The notes beneath the pieces are model-generated. The model did not search any database and had not been told where the DNA came from. It worked only from the letters and a program-made list of their open reading frames with translations. Below, one piece after another: positions 1 through 6,817 of a DNA stretch of 39,647 nucleotides. This DNA is from a virus. The translations under genes were made by a program, and so were the position numbers. How positions within the stretch are numbered: position 1 is the first letter of the stretch; every line of letters starts with the position of its first letter. The stretch spans positions 1 to 39,647 of IMG/VR virus record IMGVR_UViG_3300044632_001147; one strand, 5' to 3'.

Positions 1-2
1 AT

Positions 3-482
3 GATATATCGGAAAGAAGTATTGCCTACAAATATTCAGGAAGAGTCTGGCCGAAAGGTAGAGTAATATCATTTTGGTCCAAGTTGGGAGATGTTCCAGA
101 AGATATTGTATATAAAGTTTTTAAACATTTAAACATTCCAGATGGTGAAAATTTTGAAATAGATTTAATGGATCCCCAAAGATTGGAATTGGAAGGAACC
201 GAAGATAAAAAATTACCTACTGTAAAGGAATTTTTTGCTAATAAAAAAGGTGCATCAGAACCCATAACAAAAGAACAAGAAAAGAAACTTGCCGAACTTA
301 TGGCAAAGAAGCATACCGAAACAGATCCTAATAAAAGAAAGCAAATGCAACAGGAACTTGGTATGACCGATCAAGTAAAGCCTTGGGGTAGCACACTTGT
401 TGCTCAAAAAAATCCTATTCAGAAAAGACAGGCAGAATTCACATCTGAATCATTTTTAGATTTTTACAACAAAAAAAGGTAA
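3..482 (+). CDS. Unknown phage protein, 5'-truncated by the window edge
   Basis: The frame is open from base 3 to the TAA at 480-482, so the start lies left of the window. A TTG at 84 could start a shorter protein, but the upstream codons read as normal protein (YKYSGRVWPKGRVISFW), so truncation by the window edge is more likely. The product is hydrophilic and charged, with a lysine/glutamate-rich C-terminal half and no transmembrane segment. I do not recognise a domain. It lies 9 nt upstream of the next, leader-bearing gene, so the two are probably co-transcribed. Confidence 0.75.
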   Translation, partial: DISERSIAYKYSGRVWPKGRVISFWSKLGDVPEDIVYKVFKHLNIPDGENFEIDLMDPQRLELEGTEDKKLPTVKEFFANKKGASEPITKEQEKKLAELMAKKHTETDPNKRKQMQQELGMTDQVKPWGSTLVAQKNPIQKRQAEFTSESFLDFYNKKR

Positions 483-491
483 TTATATTAT

Positions 492-1073
492 ATGAGAAGC
501 AAAGATCAAATTTTATTGGAGAATTTATATTCTAAACAAATTTTAAAAGAAAATATCGATGGCGGTGATCGCCATGGTTATTTTCCTGATAATCAAGGTA
601 ATGAACCACTTGATGGTGTTGACCCAGAAGAAATGAAATTTCATTGGTTTAGTGATGAAGCAAATGAAAGAATTAGCAATTTAAAAACCGCTCAATTTAC
701 ATCTAGTCTTGATTACAATGTAGAAAATGAAAAAATGATAATTCTGTTTCCTTCTGTAGAATTTTTATCGGATGTAAACATAAACATAGATATGTCATTA
801 GAATCACAAATCAATGATATCAAAAGCACAATTAGTAATTTTATTAACGAAAAAAATATAAACGGTTTAATGTTTGATGTTAATGCTTCTGCTGACGAAC
901 AAGCAGAACCTGACGAAATTGAGAGAATAGGTACTGGTAACGAATGGATTGGGGTTTCATTAGAGTTACCCGAAATGGATATAGATGCAGAAGAACAATT
1001 CGATAGATATTTTAAACTTTTATCTATCATAAACAATTTCTTATTGAGTTTGACAGATAAATTTAAACAATAA
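492..1073 (+). CDS. Leader-tagged protein of unknown function (193 aa)
   Basis: The first 21 residues carry the leader shared by eleven proteins here: MRSKDQILLENLYSKQILKE, followed by N. It has (I/L)xE motifs at residues 8-10 (LLE) and 18-20 (LKE), the kind of site cut by T4-type prohead proteases. The rest is acidic, with no transmembrane segment and no domain I recognise. Its 3' end overlaps the convergent gene at 1063-1557 by 11 nt. By analogy with T4 internal proteins it may be packaged cargo; that is inference. Confidence 0.8.
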   Translation: MRSKDQILLENLYSKQILKENIDGGDRHGYFPDNQGNEPLDGVDPEEMKFHWFSDEANERISNLKTAQFTSSLDYNVENEKMIILFPSVEFLSDVNINIDMSLESQINDIKSTISNFINEKNINGLMFDVNASADEQAEPDEIERIGTGNEWIGVSLELPEMDIDAEEQFDRYFKLLSIINNFLLSLTDKFKQ

Positions 1074-1557
1074 ACCAATCAGGAGTATTTCCCATCTTCC
1101 ATTTGGAAAATTCTTTTTTGTCCTTGATGTAGTATGTTCGATATGCCTTGACTGGATCTTGATCTTTGTATTCGTCTGGCATTGCAAGGGCAAATTTTGT
1201 GAGTTCTCCTTCTGGAATTAAATCGATCATTTTACAAAGGTCTTCGATACCTTTTTGACAACTATGAGTTTTACCATACCTATGAGTATATTGGTTACAT
1301 AGTTCCAATGCATGTATAGCTGCCCATTCGTAATTGGATTTTGTATCTCCCACCCAACGGGTACACGGATGATTTTTATGTCCACCCTTTAATGGAGTTC
1401 CCTTTGCGGTGAGAGGCATATCTTCTGGTAATGCTCCGTGTCTAATGACTGCACTTCCCATTTGCTGATATAGTTCAACAACCATTTTCACAACATGCTT
1501 ATCATTATACTGTTGCGCTGCTTTAATTGGGTCTTTGTCGAGAATAAAAATATTCAT
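1063..1557 (-). CDS. Phage protein of the type annotated as pyrimidine dimer DNA glycosylase
   Basis: This 164-aa protein opens with MNIFILDKDPIKAAQQYNDK and continues HVVKMVVE. It has a central NHPCTRWVGDTKSNYEWA block and a C-terminal AYRTYYIKDKKEFSKWK block. The pattern matches a widespread phage family often annotated as pyrimidine dimer DNA glycosylase (Pyr_excise-like). It does not resemble T4 DenV closely, so the enzymatic role is uncertain. The gene is leftward, opposite to its neighbours, with its own promoter-like TTGACT-N17-TAATCT whose -10 box ends 7 nt before the ATG, suggesting a leaderless transcript. Confidence 0.75.
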   Translation of the reverse strand: MNIFILDKDPIKAAQQYNDKHVVKMVVELYQQMGSAVIRHGALPEDMPLTAKGTPLKGGHKNHPCTRWVGDTKSNYEWAAIHALELCNQYTHRYGKTHSCQKGIEDLCKMIDLIPEGELTKFALAMPDEYKDQDPVKAYRTYYIKDKKEFSKWKMGNTPDWFIV

Positions 1558-1563
1558 ACGATG

Positions 1564-1592
1564 AGATTACATTGAGAAAACTTTCCAGTCAA
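1564..1592 (-). promoter_or_regulatory. Sigma70-type promoter for the leftward glycosylase-like gene
   Basis: On the minus strand TTGACT (1592-1587) is followed by a 17-nt spacer and TAATCT (1569-1564). The predicted +1 coincides with the A of the ATG at 1557. It is one of a set of matching promoters in this window. Confidence 0.55.
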
Positions 1593-1593
1593 G

Positions 1594-1601
1594 CATAAAT
1601 A
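1594..1601 (+). promoter_or_regulatory. Candidate T4-type late promoter (CATAAATA)
   Basis: CATAAATA sits 13 nt upstream of the ATG at 1615. It fits the NATAAATA late-promoter form known from T4-like phages and cyanophages. In AT-rich DNA such octamers also arise by chance, so confidence is low. Confidence 0.35.
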
Positions 1602-1614
1602 TTAAAATAATAGA

Positions 1615-1977
1615 ATGAAAAACAAAGACCAAACATTACTGGAGAGTTTGTATTCCAAAAGCGTATTAAAAGAAAACGATCATTATGTGAATTTAAACGG
1701 AGATGTTGTTAAAAAGCAACCAGAGCATAAAATAACATTAGGTGGAAAGGTTAACTTAAACGGAGATGTTGTTCCTGATGAATATAAAAATAGTGAAGAT
1801 AAAGACGTATCCGATTTAACACAAAGGATATCTAGTGTTTTAAACGACCATGATACATCGGAGGATATTGCTAAAGCAATTGCACAAGTAATAAAAAATG
1901 AATATCAAACCGATGTTATAAGACCTTTTAAACAAAAGCTAAACGAATATCTACCAGATCCAGTAAATGAAAAATAA
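1615..1977 (+). CDS. Leader-tagged protein with VNLNGDVV repeat (120 aa)
   Basis: It begins with the shared leader (MKNKDQTLLESLYSKSVLKE, then N), with LLE at 8-10 and LKE at 18-20. Just after the leader an octapeptide, VNLNGDVV, occurs twice about 25 residues apart, and the coding DNA is nearly identical in the two copies. This suggests a small internal duplication. The remainder is a predicted helical region without a recognisable domain. The stop overlaps the next gene's start region (ATG at 1967). Confidence 0.8.
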   Translation: MKNKDQTLLESLYSKSVLKENDHYVNLNGDVVKKQPEHKITLGGKVNLNGDVVPDEYKNSEDKDVSDLTQRISSVLNDHDTSEDIAKAIAQVIKNEYQTDVIRPFKQKLNEYLPDPVNEK

Positions 1978-2389
1978 AGACCAAATAATACTGGAGAATT
2001 TGTATGAATCTATATCAAATGATGTTTCTATTGGTATAAACATAAACGATAAGATTCAAGATTTTACTGGTCAAATTCTACGAGGAGAAAAAACAATAGA
2101 GACGAGGAATACAAATTCTTTAAAATCATATATAGGTAGAAAGGTTGGAATAATTAGAACTGGTAAGGGAAAGGCGTATCTTGTTGGTTATTGTACTATT
2201 GGAGAACCAAAGATTTATGAATCAGAAGAAGAATTTACAAAAGATTTAGATAAACATCTTGTAGATAAAGGTAATAAATTTGATATTCCGAAGAACGGAA
2301 TTAAGTTTGGATATCCATTATATGATGTTGTGAAATTAGATGAACCTAAATTAATTACTAGTAGAGGTATTATATCTAGGAAACTATAA
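1967..2389 (+). CDS. Leader-tagged ASCH-domain protein (140 aa)
   Basis: Residues 1-18 are the shared leader (MKNKDQIILENLYESISN). From about residue 25 the protein looks like an ASCH/PUA-fold domain: ILRGEKTIETRNTNS is the conserved GxKTxExR-type ligand loop, followed by KVGIIRTGKGKAYLVGY beta strands. ASCH proteins bind RNA or modified nucleosides, and some are RNases or deacetylases. An ASCH domain behind a capsid-type leader suggests delivered cargo acting on host RNA (inference). The final A of its stop codon is the A of the next ATG. Confidence 0.75.
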   Translation: MKNKDQIILENLYESISNDVSIGININDKIQDFTGQILRGEKTIETRNTNSLKSYIGRKVGIIRTGKGKAYLVGYCTIGEPKIYESEEEFTKDLDKHLVDKGNKFDIPKNGIKFGYPLYDVVKLDEPKLITSRGIISRKL

Positions 2390-2859
2390 TGAAAAATAAA
2401 GATCAAATAATGCTGGAGAATTTGTATGATTCTATATCAAATGATAAATTCTCTTATCCTTTGATTGTTTTCCATGGAACCGATTTAGAATCAGCAAATG
2501 ATATTAAACAAAATGGTTTAGATTTGAGTAAATGTGATAGGGGATATTTTGGAAAAGCTTTTTATGTTACTACCGATGAACAATTAGCAATGAGTAACTA
2601 TGCTGATTTTTCTGGTGAGGAAGAAGGTGGTATTGTTTTAAAATTTGAAATGAATCCTGTTAATAGAGTATTGGATTTAAGAAACTCTGACGATTGGGAT
2701 TTTTATACAAATTTAAAATATAAAGGAAGAGAGATAAGAAATTTTATGGGGTTTGACGAGTTTCCTTCTATTATGACATCTCTTGGAATAGATGCATTAT
2801 ACGATAGATCGAATGATGCATTTGCAATTTATAATGTAAATATATTAAAGATAAAATGA
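2389..2859 (+). CDS. Leader-tagged ADP-ribosyltransferase-like protein (156 aa)
   Basis: The leader (MKNKDQIMLENLYDSISND) is almost identical in DNA to that of the preceding gene. The body begins with FHGTDLESANDIKQNGLDL, then GYFGKAFYVTTDEQLAMSNY, a pattern of the DUF3990/mono-ADP-ribosyltransferase-like fold (His-Gly-Thr for NAD, then a Gly-x-x-Phe-Tyr-Val-Thr strand). The late acidic stretch (DEFPSIMTSLGIDALYD) could supply the catalytic acid, but I cannot assign it. T4 packages Alt, an ADP-ribosyltransferase, in its head, so a leader-tagged counterpart fits well. The function is inferred from motifs only. Confidence 0.7.
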   Translation: MKNKDQIMLENLYDSISNDKFSYPLIVFHGTDLESANDIKQNGLDLSKCDRGYFGKAFYVTTDEQLAMSNYADFSGEEEGGIVLKFEMNPVNRVLDLRNSDDWDFYTNLKYKGREIRNFMGFDEFPSIMTSLGIDALYDRSNDAFAIYNVNILKIK

Positions 2860-2978
2860 AAACATTTAAACAAATTTTTACAGAAGCTTGTTGGAAAAAT
2901 TATAAACAAGTTGGAATGAAGAAAAAGGGAAACAAAATGGTTCCTAACTGTGTTCCTAAAAAGAAGAAAAAGAAATGA
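2856..2978 (+). CDS. Small basic protein with T4 internal-protein-like leader (40 aa)
   Basis: It overlaps the previous stop (ATGA at 2856) and the next start (ATGA at 2975), which supports translation. The protein starts MKTFKQIFTEACW, close in form to T4 capsid-targeting leaders (MKTYQEFIAEA), with a possible cut after FTE. It continues GMKKKGNKMVPNCVPKK and ends in six lysines. Similar MVPNCVP small proteins are common in T4-like phages. Probably a virion or DNA-binding internal peptide. Confidence 0.7.
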   Translation: MKTFKQIFTEACWKNYKQVGMKKKGNKMVPNCVPKKKKKK

Positions 2979-3577
2979 TAAATTTTAAACAGTATTTCGA
3001 TTTGTTCGTGGAAGCCAGAGAAGTAAAATTTGGTGGTTATGATGAATATCAAGGTAAAGCCAAGGTTTATGTGAATTTACATGCATCAATTCCGAAAGAA
3101 AGAAAACTCGTATATTCGATACAAGGGTATGTACCAGATCCAAGATTTCCAGATTCAAATAGAAACAAAACAAAGGTAATAGGATATAACAATCAACTAG
3201 TTTTAAATGATGTTACATTTAAAGTAAATGAAAGAGGTTGGAAAAAGGTTCAAGAACAAGGTGGAAAGAAAAATGTACATTCGATGGTTGTTGGAACAAT
3301 TTCTAAAGAAAAGCCTACGAAGTTTTCTACTGTTGTTACATATGACCCAAGAAAATATAGATATTTTGTTAGATTTGAAGGAGATACGCCGATACCTATA
3401 AAATCCGCAAATAAAGTAGCATTTAATCCAGATGGCCTTACGGCTGAAGGAGTTGTTGATCTATCAGAATTTGAGATACGTAATGAAGGTCCGGTTCTTA
3501 CGCCTGAAGAAATATATTATATGCAAAGACGTAAAGAAGAATTACTTAGATTGAAAAAAAGAAAAAAAAATAAGTAA
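2975..3577 (+). CDS. Protein with second-type internal-protein leader (200 aa)
   Basis: The N-terminus MINFKQYFDLFVEA resembles the T4 capsid-targeting type of leader, with a possible protease site after FVE. The body is beta-rich and basic, and the C-terminus is a lysine/arginine tail. No catalytic motif is visible and I do not recognise a family. It is translationally coupled to the 40-aa gene before it. Confidence 0.75.
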   Translation: MINFKQYFDLFVEAREVKFGGYDEYQGKAKVYVNLHASIPKERKLVYSIQGYVPDPRFPDSNRNKTKVIGYNNQLVLNDVTFKVNERGWKKVQEQGGKKNVHSMVVGTISKEKPTKFSTVVTYDPRKYRYFVRFEGDTPIPIKSANKVAFNPDGLTAEGVVDLSEFEIRNEGPVLTPEEIYYMQRRKEELLRLKKRKKNK

Positions 3578-3601
3578 GTAATGCACATAAAGGGAATAAA
3601 A

Positions 3602-3853
3602 ATGCCGAAGAAAAAAACAGATTTCAACAAACGAATGAAAACATCTGATTTGCGAAAAAAACGAAAAAAAGGTGAAGGTTTTGTAACAACGCAATTCGAA
3701 GTTGAAGAAATACTTGATGAAAGTGGAGAAGTATTAGAAGATACAATCATTAGAATATCTTTCGGTGGATTGTTAATACATATGTCTATTGCTTCCGCAT
3801 TGAAATTTAACAAGATGCTAAATGATGTTTTAAACTTAAAAAAAGATAAATAA
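3602..3853 (+). CDS. Small basic-to-acidic hypothetical protein (83 aa)
   Basis: I chose the ATG at 3602 because AAAGGG sits at ribosome-binding distance upstream. An ATG at 3581 would add seven residues (MHIKGIK). The N-terminus is very basic (MPKKKTDFNKRMK), the middle acidic (EVEEILDESGEVLED), and the C-terminus a predicted helix. No family recognised. Confidence 0.65.
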   Translation: MPKKKTDFNKRMKTSDLRKKRKKGEGFVTTQFEVEEILDESGEVLEDTIIRISFGGLLIHMSIASALKFNKMLNDVLNLKKDK

Positions 3854-3858
3854 TGTAA

Positions 3859-5049
3859 ATGAGAACAAAAGACCAAATAATATTAGAAAATTTATATTCC
3901 AATAACATAGCAAACAATTGTCGCAGTCTTATAATGGAAGTAAATTGGGATCAATTTGGTGATGTTAATAAAGTTTGTTACACGCCAGAATCTGTTGCAA
4001 AAGCATTGAACGATGAATTAGAACGTTTGGAAGTACCTACTAAAGATAGACCAAAAGCAAGTCTAAAATTTGCGCGTATCAGTAGAGGAAATATACCAAC
4101 TGACGAACAAGGAAAAGCAAATGTTGAACAATTTAAAAAACAATTGATGCAAAGACCAAAAACTATTTTCGATAAGGGAGAAAAATCATTACATACAACA
4201 GACGCAAACAAAATGACAATCAATACCGGAATACCAGCTTTAAAAGCTGTTATATATGATGAAGGGGATGATAAGTTTTTTGTCATTAATACGTGCCCAG
4301 GTGCTGGAGAGTGTATTAGAAACTGTTATGCTCTCCAAGGCTTTTACATAATGAACGATGGTAAAAATTTAAAACTACTAAATCGTTTACAAATGATGAT
4401 GAATCACCCCGAAGATTATGAGAAGATTGCATTCATGGAAGCCGAGAGGTTTGCGTTCGAGGCAAAACAAGAGGGAAAAGAACTAAAAATAAGATGGAAT
4501 GATGCTGGTGATTTTTTTAGTGATGCTTACTTTAAAATAGCTGTTAATGTGGATAAAGCTTTGAAAGCAAAAGGTTATAATTCATCATCGTATGTATATA
4601 CTAAAATGGGAAAATATATAAAACTTGGTGAAGAAGAAGGCATTAAGACTGTTTTTTCTAGTGGGGCAACAGAAAAACAAAAGAAAATAGTTGGTGATTT
4701 AGGCCAAACACATACACAAATAACTGTTCCTAAAGATGTATTCGAAGAATTTTTTATTAAAAAAGGTGCAAGATTTGAAAAAGACGAAAATGGAAAATCT
4801 AAATTTAAATCACCAGAAGCAAAAGAAGCTTTAAAACAAAGAATAGTTGATTTTTATAACACACATCCAGATCCAAAATATTCATATCTTAGAAACAAAT
4901 TAAATGTTTCTACGATGAAATATACTGATGAATTACCAACAGAAGAAGGCGAAAAAATGAAATACGATACTATTACAGTACCTTCTGGTGATAGTGATGC
5001 ACCAGCACAAAGAAAAGACGTTAGATTTACATTTTTAGCAATACATTAA
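3859..5049 (+). CDS. Leader-tagged GP88-family protein (396 aa)
   Basis: The leader is MRTKDQIILENLYSNNIANN. From about residue 140 it shows NTCPGAGECIRNCYALQGFY, a Cys-x5-Cys-x3-Cys cluster, then IRWNDAGDFFSDAYFK near residue 215 and YVYTKMGKYI. These match the mycobacteriophage gene product 88 (GP88) domain, common in actinophages and large phages. Its biochemical role is unknown to me; the clustered cysteines suggest metal binding. It is notable that a GP88 protein carries a possible capsid-targeting leader. Confidence 0.8.
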   Translation: MRTKDQIILENLYSNNIANNCRSLIMEVNWDQFGDVNKVCYTPESVAKALNDELERLEVPTKDRPKASLKFARISRGNIPTDEQGKANVEQFKKQLMQRPKTIFDKGEKSLHTTDANKMTINTGIPALKAVIYDEGDDKFFVINTCPGAGECIRNCYALQGFYIMNDGKNLKLLNRLQMMMNHPEDYEKIAFMEAERFAFEAKQEGKELKIRWNDAGDFFSDAYFKIAVNVDKALKAKGYNSSSYVYTKMGKYIKLGEEEGIKTVFSSGATEKQKKIVGDLGQTHTQITVPKDVFEEFFIKKGARFEKDENGKSKFKSPEAKEALKQRIVDFYNTHPDPKYSYLRNKLNVSTMKYTDELPTEEGEKMKYDTITVPSGDSDAPAQRKDVRFTFLAIH

Positions 5050-5052
5050 AAT

Positions 5053-5331
5053 ATGAAATACAAAGACCAATTAATAATGGAAGAACTTATGAATCAAGTT
5101 GGTATAGATTCAAACAACAATGAAAACGAAGAATTGTTTATTGCAATTGCCGCCGAATTTATAAGTCGAGCCAACCCTAGTGATAAAATTTTTTCATTGT
5201 TAAATCAAGTTAAAGAAAAGGGAATTGTGTCGGAACTTGTTGATTTTTTGAATCAACTTGGTGAAGACTATGAAGATAATTGGGTGGCAAAAGACAAATT
5301 GATAAAATTTTTATTTCAATATTATAAATAA
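5053..5331 (+). CDS. Leader-tagged small acidic protein (92 aa)
   Basis: A divergent leader, MKYKDQLIMEELMNQVG, keeps the KDQ core and an (I/L)xE site (IME). The remainder is helical and acidic with no recognisable domain. It follows the GP88 gene by 3 nt, suggesting the same transcript. A TATAAATA octamer at 5323-5330 overlaps its stop and could serve the next small gene. Confidence 0.7.
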   Translation: MKYKDQLIMEELMNQVGIDSNNNENEELFIAIAAEFISRANPSDKIFSLLNQVKEKGIVSELVDFLNQLGEDYEDNWVAKDKLIKFLFQYYK

Positions 5332-5369
5332 AATCTGGATTTTGTAAGAATATGTTGTAATATATTTTT

Positions 5370-5522
5370 ATGAGTGCAGGAAAAGGCGACAAACCAAGAC
5401 CAATAAATAAAAAAGAATACGATAAAAATTTTGATGATATTTATTGGGAAAGAAAAAATCCCAATATTTTAGAAACTAAAATAAAAAAAGGTAAACAAGT
5501 TATCGTTTATAAAAAACTTTAA
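5370..5522 (+). CDS. Small conserved phage protein, GKGDKPRP type (50 aa)
   Basis: The protein begins MSAGKGDKPRPINKKEYDKN and continues FDDIYWER. The opening glycine/lysine/arginine motif followed by an aspartate/aromatic motif recurs in very small proteins of many unrelated phages. Function unknown. Its end overlaps the convergent nucleotidyltransferase-like gene by 23 nt. Confidence 0.7.
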   Translation: MSAGKGDKPRPINKKEYDKNFDDIYWERKNPNILETKIKKGKQVIVYKKL

Positions 5523-6189
5523 AACTCTCTAAAGACAAAACATCATCTAATATATTGCCTTTGTATTTAAAAAGTTTTTCAATGTATCCGTTATTTCTTA
5601 ATGTTTTGAATACTAAATTGCCAACAGAAAATTCACCATCTTCTGATTTTAATCCTTCATTTCTCATTTTTTTTATTCTGTTTCTTATGTCATCGAAAGA
5701 TTCTAGAGGTTCTCTATTGTTGATTGCATCATCGATATCCTTTTGTATTCTTGAAACAATTGTTAAAACTTCATGATCTGTAAAATCTTTGGTTGGGTTT
5801 ACTGGTTCAGCAACCCATTCTTTATTCAATAAATCATAAACAGCTTTTCCTTTTAATAAAACTTCTTCGCGTTTGATGTTTATCTCGACCTTGAATCCCT
5901 TTAAATATATGTTATGTGTTTTATTAAAGTTTTTACTTTTAACATCAAAATAATCATCTATGGTATCTTCACAATTTTCATTTAAAACATCGACAATTAT
6001 ATGTAAATCGATATCGCTCAGTGGAGTCCATTGATAAGATGCTATGGAACCTGTTAAAAAAATATTTTTTATTTCAATAGGAGTTTCTATTTTTTTTAGA
6101 AAAAATTTAGATACTTGAATAAGTTTATCATATACATCATTATGCAAACGTTTTTTAGATTTCCATATGTCAGGATTTAAATTATTCAT
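5500..6189 (-). CDS. Nucleotidyltransferase-fold protein (229 aa)
   Basis: The protein contains IFLTGSIASYQWTPLSDIDL followed by HIIVD. This is the GSxA...DxD signature of the pol-beta-type nucleotidyltransferase fold, with the two metal-binding aspartates in SDIDLH. A third acidic residue is probably in KVEINIK. Large phages commonly encode this family, and the substrate is unknown. I chose the start at 6189 because MNNLNPDIW matches the usual family N-terminus. An in-frame ATG at 6222 would add 11 residues and overlap a palindrome. The gene is leftward among rightward genes. Confidence 0.75.
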   Translation of the reverse strand: MNNLNPDIWKSKKRLHNDVYDKLIQVSKFFLKKIETPIEIKNIFLTGSIASYQWTPLSDIDLHIIVDVLNENCEDTIDDYFDVKSKNFNKTHNIYLKGFKVEINIKREEVLLKGKAVYDLLNKEWVAEPVNPTKDFTDHEVLTIVSRIQKDIDDAINNREPLESFDDIRNRIKKMRNEGLKSEDGEFSVGNLVFKTLRNNGYIEKLFKYKGNILDDVLSLESFKVFYKR

Positions 6190-6195
6190 GTTAGA

Positions 6196-6211
6196 TGTAA
6201 ATATATTTACA
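6196..6211. promoter_or_regulatory. Perfect 16-bp palindrome between divergent genes
   Basis: TGTAAATATATTTACA is a perfect inverted repeat between the nucleotidyltransferase start (6189, leftward) and the membrane-protein start (6221, rightward). The position suits a dimeric repressor operator for both genes. AT-rich composition makes some such palindromes expected. Confidence 0.4.
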
Positions 6212-6220
6212 AACGCAAAC

Positions 6221-6418
6221 ATGAATTGTATAGCAACAATGTTAATTATATCTATATTGTCTATATTATCAACGACAATATTGTGTTCTGTAACTTCATT
6301 TTCATTTTTTGGATTTATTTTTTTGGGGTTTGCAACATTTATGAATTTTTGGTTATTTATATATCATATGATAATATATTTTATTTGTAAGATTTTTGAT
6401 AAAAAATATGATATTTGA
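6221..6418 (+). CDS. Small two-helix membrane protein (65 aa)
   Basis: From the ATG at 6221 it encodes MNCIATMLIISILSILSTTI and further long hydrophobic runs (FFGFIFLGFATFMNFW, MIIYFICKIF). It is probably an inner-membrane protein with two or three segments. An upstream ATG at 6167 is possible but would cross the divergent start and the palindrome. Function unknown; small membrane proteins in phages can be lysis or superinfection factors, but nothing specific supports that. Confidence 0.55.
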   Translation: MNCIATMLIISILSILSTTILCSVTSFSFFGFIFLGFATFMNFWLFIYHMIIYFICKIFDKKYDI

Positions 6419-6599
6419 CAAATTTGTTTTTGAAGAAAAGGGAACTTTTTATCTCGATCTAATCAATTCCGATGTTGGAATTGATGTCGATGTTGGAGAT
6501 TATATAAAATTCATATATGAAGGGAGTAAAATTTCAGCAAAGGTTATAAATAAAATTGACAACCTATATGAATTGTATATACTTGAATTTATATTATGA
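6408..6599 (+). CDS. Small acidic hypothetical protein (63 aa)
   Basis: ATG at 6408 overlaps the end of the membrane gene. The product (MIFDKFVFEEKGTFYLDL...) looks like a compact beta-barrel, with DVGDYIKFIYEGSKISAKV resembling a small SH3-like fold. Its stop overlaps the next ATG at 6596. No function assigned. Confidence 0.65.
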   Translation: MIFDKFVFEEKGTFYLDLINSDVGIDVDVGDYIKFIYEGSKISAKVINKIDNLYELYILEFIL

Positions 6600-6796
6600 G
6601 AATAGATAATCCAATCCCTAAAGAAGAGTTTTTATATCTAGTAGAATCTAAAGATAAAAATAAAGACGGAACATCTCTGGTAGAAATAGCACAATATAGA
6701 AAAGAAAAGTTTTGGTTTTTTGGATGGGAAATGCCAGAAAGTCTTGATAAATTTGAATCTTGGAAAGAATTGGTTGTTGCGGTTAAAGAAACTTGA
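6596..6796 (+). CDS. Small hypothetical protein (66 aa)
   Basis: It starts at the ATGA overlap 6596-6599 and encodes a charged product with an aromatic core (EKFWFFGWEMPESLDKF). No family recognised. The tight coupling to the preceding gene supports it as real. Confidence 0.65.
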   Translation: MRIDNPIPKEEFLYLVESKDKNKDGTSLVEIAQYRKEKFWFFGWEMPESLDKFESWKELVVAVKET

Positions 6797-6817
6797 TTAT
6801 GATAAGTATACATCGTA

